Assembly: GCA_946481195.1 (NCBI GenBank)
Contig: CAMLNG010000254.1
Span: 1 to 5,815, forward strand
DNA: 5,815 bases
Source of the DNA: an uncultured Chromatiaceae bacterium
GTDB taxonomy: Bacteria > Pseudomonadota > Gammaproteobacteria > Enterobacterales > Alteromonadaceae
Direction: 5' to 3'
Positions within the stretch are counted from its first letter, which is position 1. Each line of letters begins with the position of its first letter. A program made the position numbers and the translations under genes. The notes below the pieces were generated by a model. The model was given only the letters and a program-made list of their open reading frames with translations. It had not been told where the DNA came from and ran no database searches. This document shows positions 5,456-5,815 of the stretch, piece by piece.

Positions 5456-5815
5456 TTATTTAGGTGGTGGCAGACTTAGCCGGACACTTTGCGCCAATTC
5501 ATCCGCAGTTGCGACACGGCCATGCACGCTGATGAAATGTCTGGCGGCAAAGCCTTCCTCCTGCAACAGTTGCTGCAGTTCTTTCGCTGCCGGATAAGCT
5601 GCGACAGGCCCCTGATTCGGCACCATAAACAAGTCCCCCTGTAGCACAGCGCCTGCGGCCGGCAATAAAGCCACTAACATATCGTGGGCGTGGGGGCTCC
5701 GTTTTGGCAGCAAACGCAAGTTCAGCCCGGCCAAAGTCAGATCGCGTGCTGCGGTCAGTTCCTGCACTTGCAGTGTGTCACTGCCCGGTACATTGCGTGT
5801 CAGTGCTGCGCGGCC
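5456..5815 (-). CDS. Metallo-beta-lactamase-fold hydrolase, C-terminal part, runs off right edge
   Basis: The frame is open from the window edge to TAA at 5458-5456, giving 119 visible residues; the start and the N-terminal HxHxDH metal motif lie outside. A GTG at 5767 is internal, since 16 further sense codons precede it without a stop. The visible part fits the second half of an MBL-fold domain: H44-D45-M followed by a hydrophobic strand and G60-D61-L (the pattern H-x-x-D then GD, where D61 would be the bridging metal ligand), then a helix at about 74-88 and the strand ISVH98-GR, whose His is the last metal ligand. The closing T-A-D-E-L helix is also usual. The GDL and VHGR motifs are most like the broad group of MBL hydrolases of unassigned substrate, not true beta-lactamases. 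Signal peptide and location cannot be judged. The protein ends in L-P-P-P-K. Confidence 0.7.
   Translation of the reverse strand, partial: GRAALTRNVPGSDTLQVQELTAARDLTLAGLNLRLLPKRSPHAHDMLVALLPAAGAVLQGDLFMVPNQGPVAAYPAAKELQQLLQEEGFAARHFISVHGRVATADELAQSVRLSLPPPK

Noticed and set aside
5443..5457. GCAATTGC followed by GATTTTTAT, considered as a plus-strand terminator.
   Set aside because: An 8-base palindrome leaves no loop for a stable hairpin, and no plus-strand gene ends there.
1..5815. Possible defence system, mobile element or novel multi-gene island.
   Set aside because: All recognisable genes belong to common housekeeping or envelope families. No transposase, integrase, direct-repeat array or abrupt composition change was seen, so a new system is not supported.

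Overview
The window looks like an ordinary stretch of chromosome from a Gram-negative gammaproteobacterium. The evidence is Sec signal peptides, a lipobox of outer-membrane or periplasmic type, and AAGGA-type ribosome binding sites. The Gln-rich, moderately GC-rich coding style would fit the Alteromonadales/Rheinheimera-like group, but that placement is a guess. I see no rRNA, tRNA, CRISPR array, insertion sequence or phage gene, and no obvious sign of horizontal transfer.

Layout. Positions 627 to 1 (minus) hold the first 209 codons of an exported helical-repeat protein that runs off the left edge. A spacer follows at 628-861; its right end carries a strong hairpin that probably terminates the next operon. 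Positions 3752 to 862 (minus) hold a two-gene operon with a 4-base ATGA overlap. It encodes two M16B (insulinase-like) proteins: a lipoprotein with an intact zinc site, and a soluble periplasmic protein that has lost the zinc site but keeps the substrate-binding R/Y pair. A divergent spacer (3753-3999) holds a plausible sigma-70 promoter for the operon and a 12-bp perfect palindrome. Positions 4000-4992 (plus) encode an aldose 1-epimerase. It converges on a PhnB-like VOC-family gene (5381 to 4983, minus), and the two coding ends overlap by 10 bases. The right end (5815 to 5456, minus) is the C-terminal part of a metallo-beta-lactamase-fold protein whose start lies outside the window.

How the genes work together. 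The only clear functional unit is the M16 pair. Each protein has exactly the half of the active machinery that the other lacks, so they should form one heterodimeric periplasmic peptidase held at the membrane by the lipoprotein subunit. This arrangement is known from bacterial M16B hetero-subunit enzymes (such as the Sphingomonas A1 pair) and from mitochondrial processing peptidase, so it is not a new system. The epimerase, VOC protein and MBL-fold protein show no evident pathway link. The least explained features are regulatory: an inverted repeat that would mask the VOC gene's ribosome binding site in read-through transcripts, and the palindrome next to the M16 promoter.
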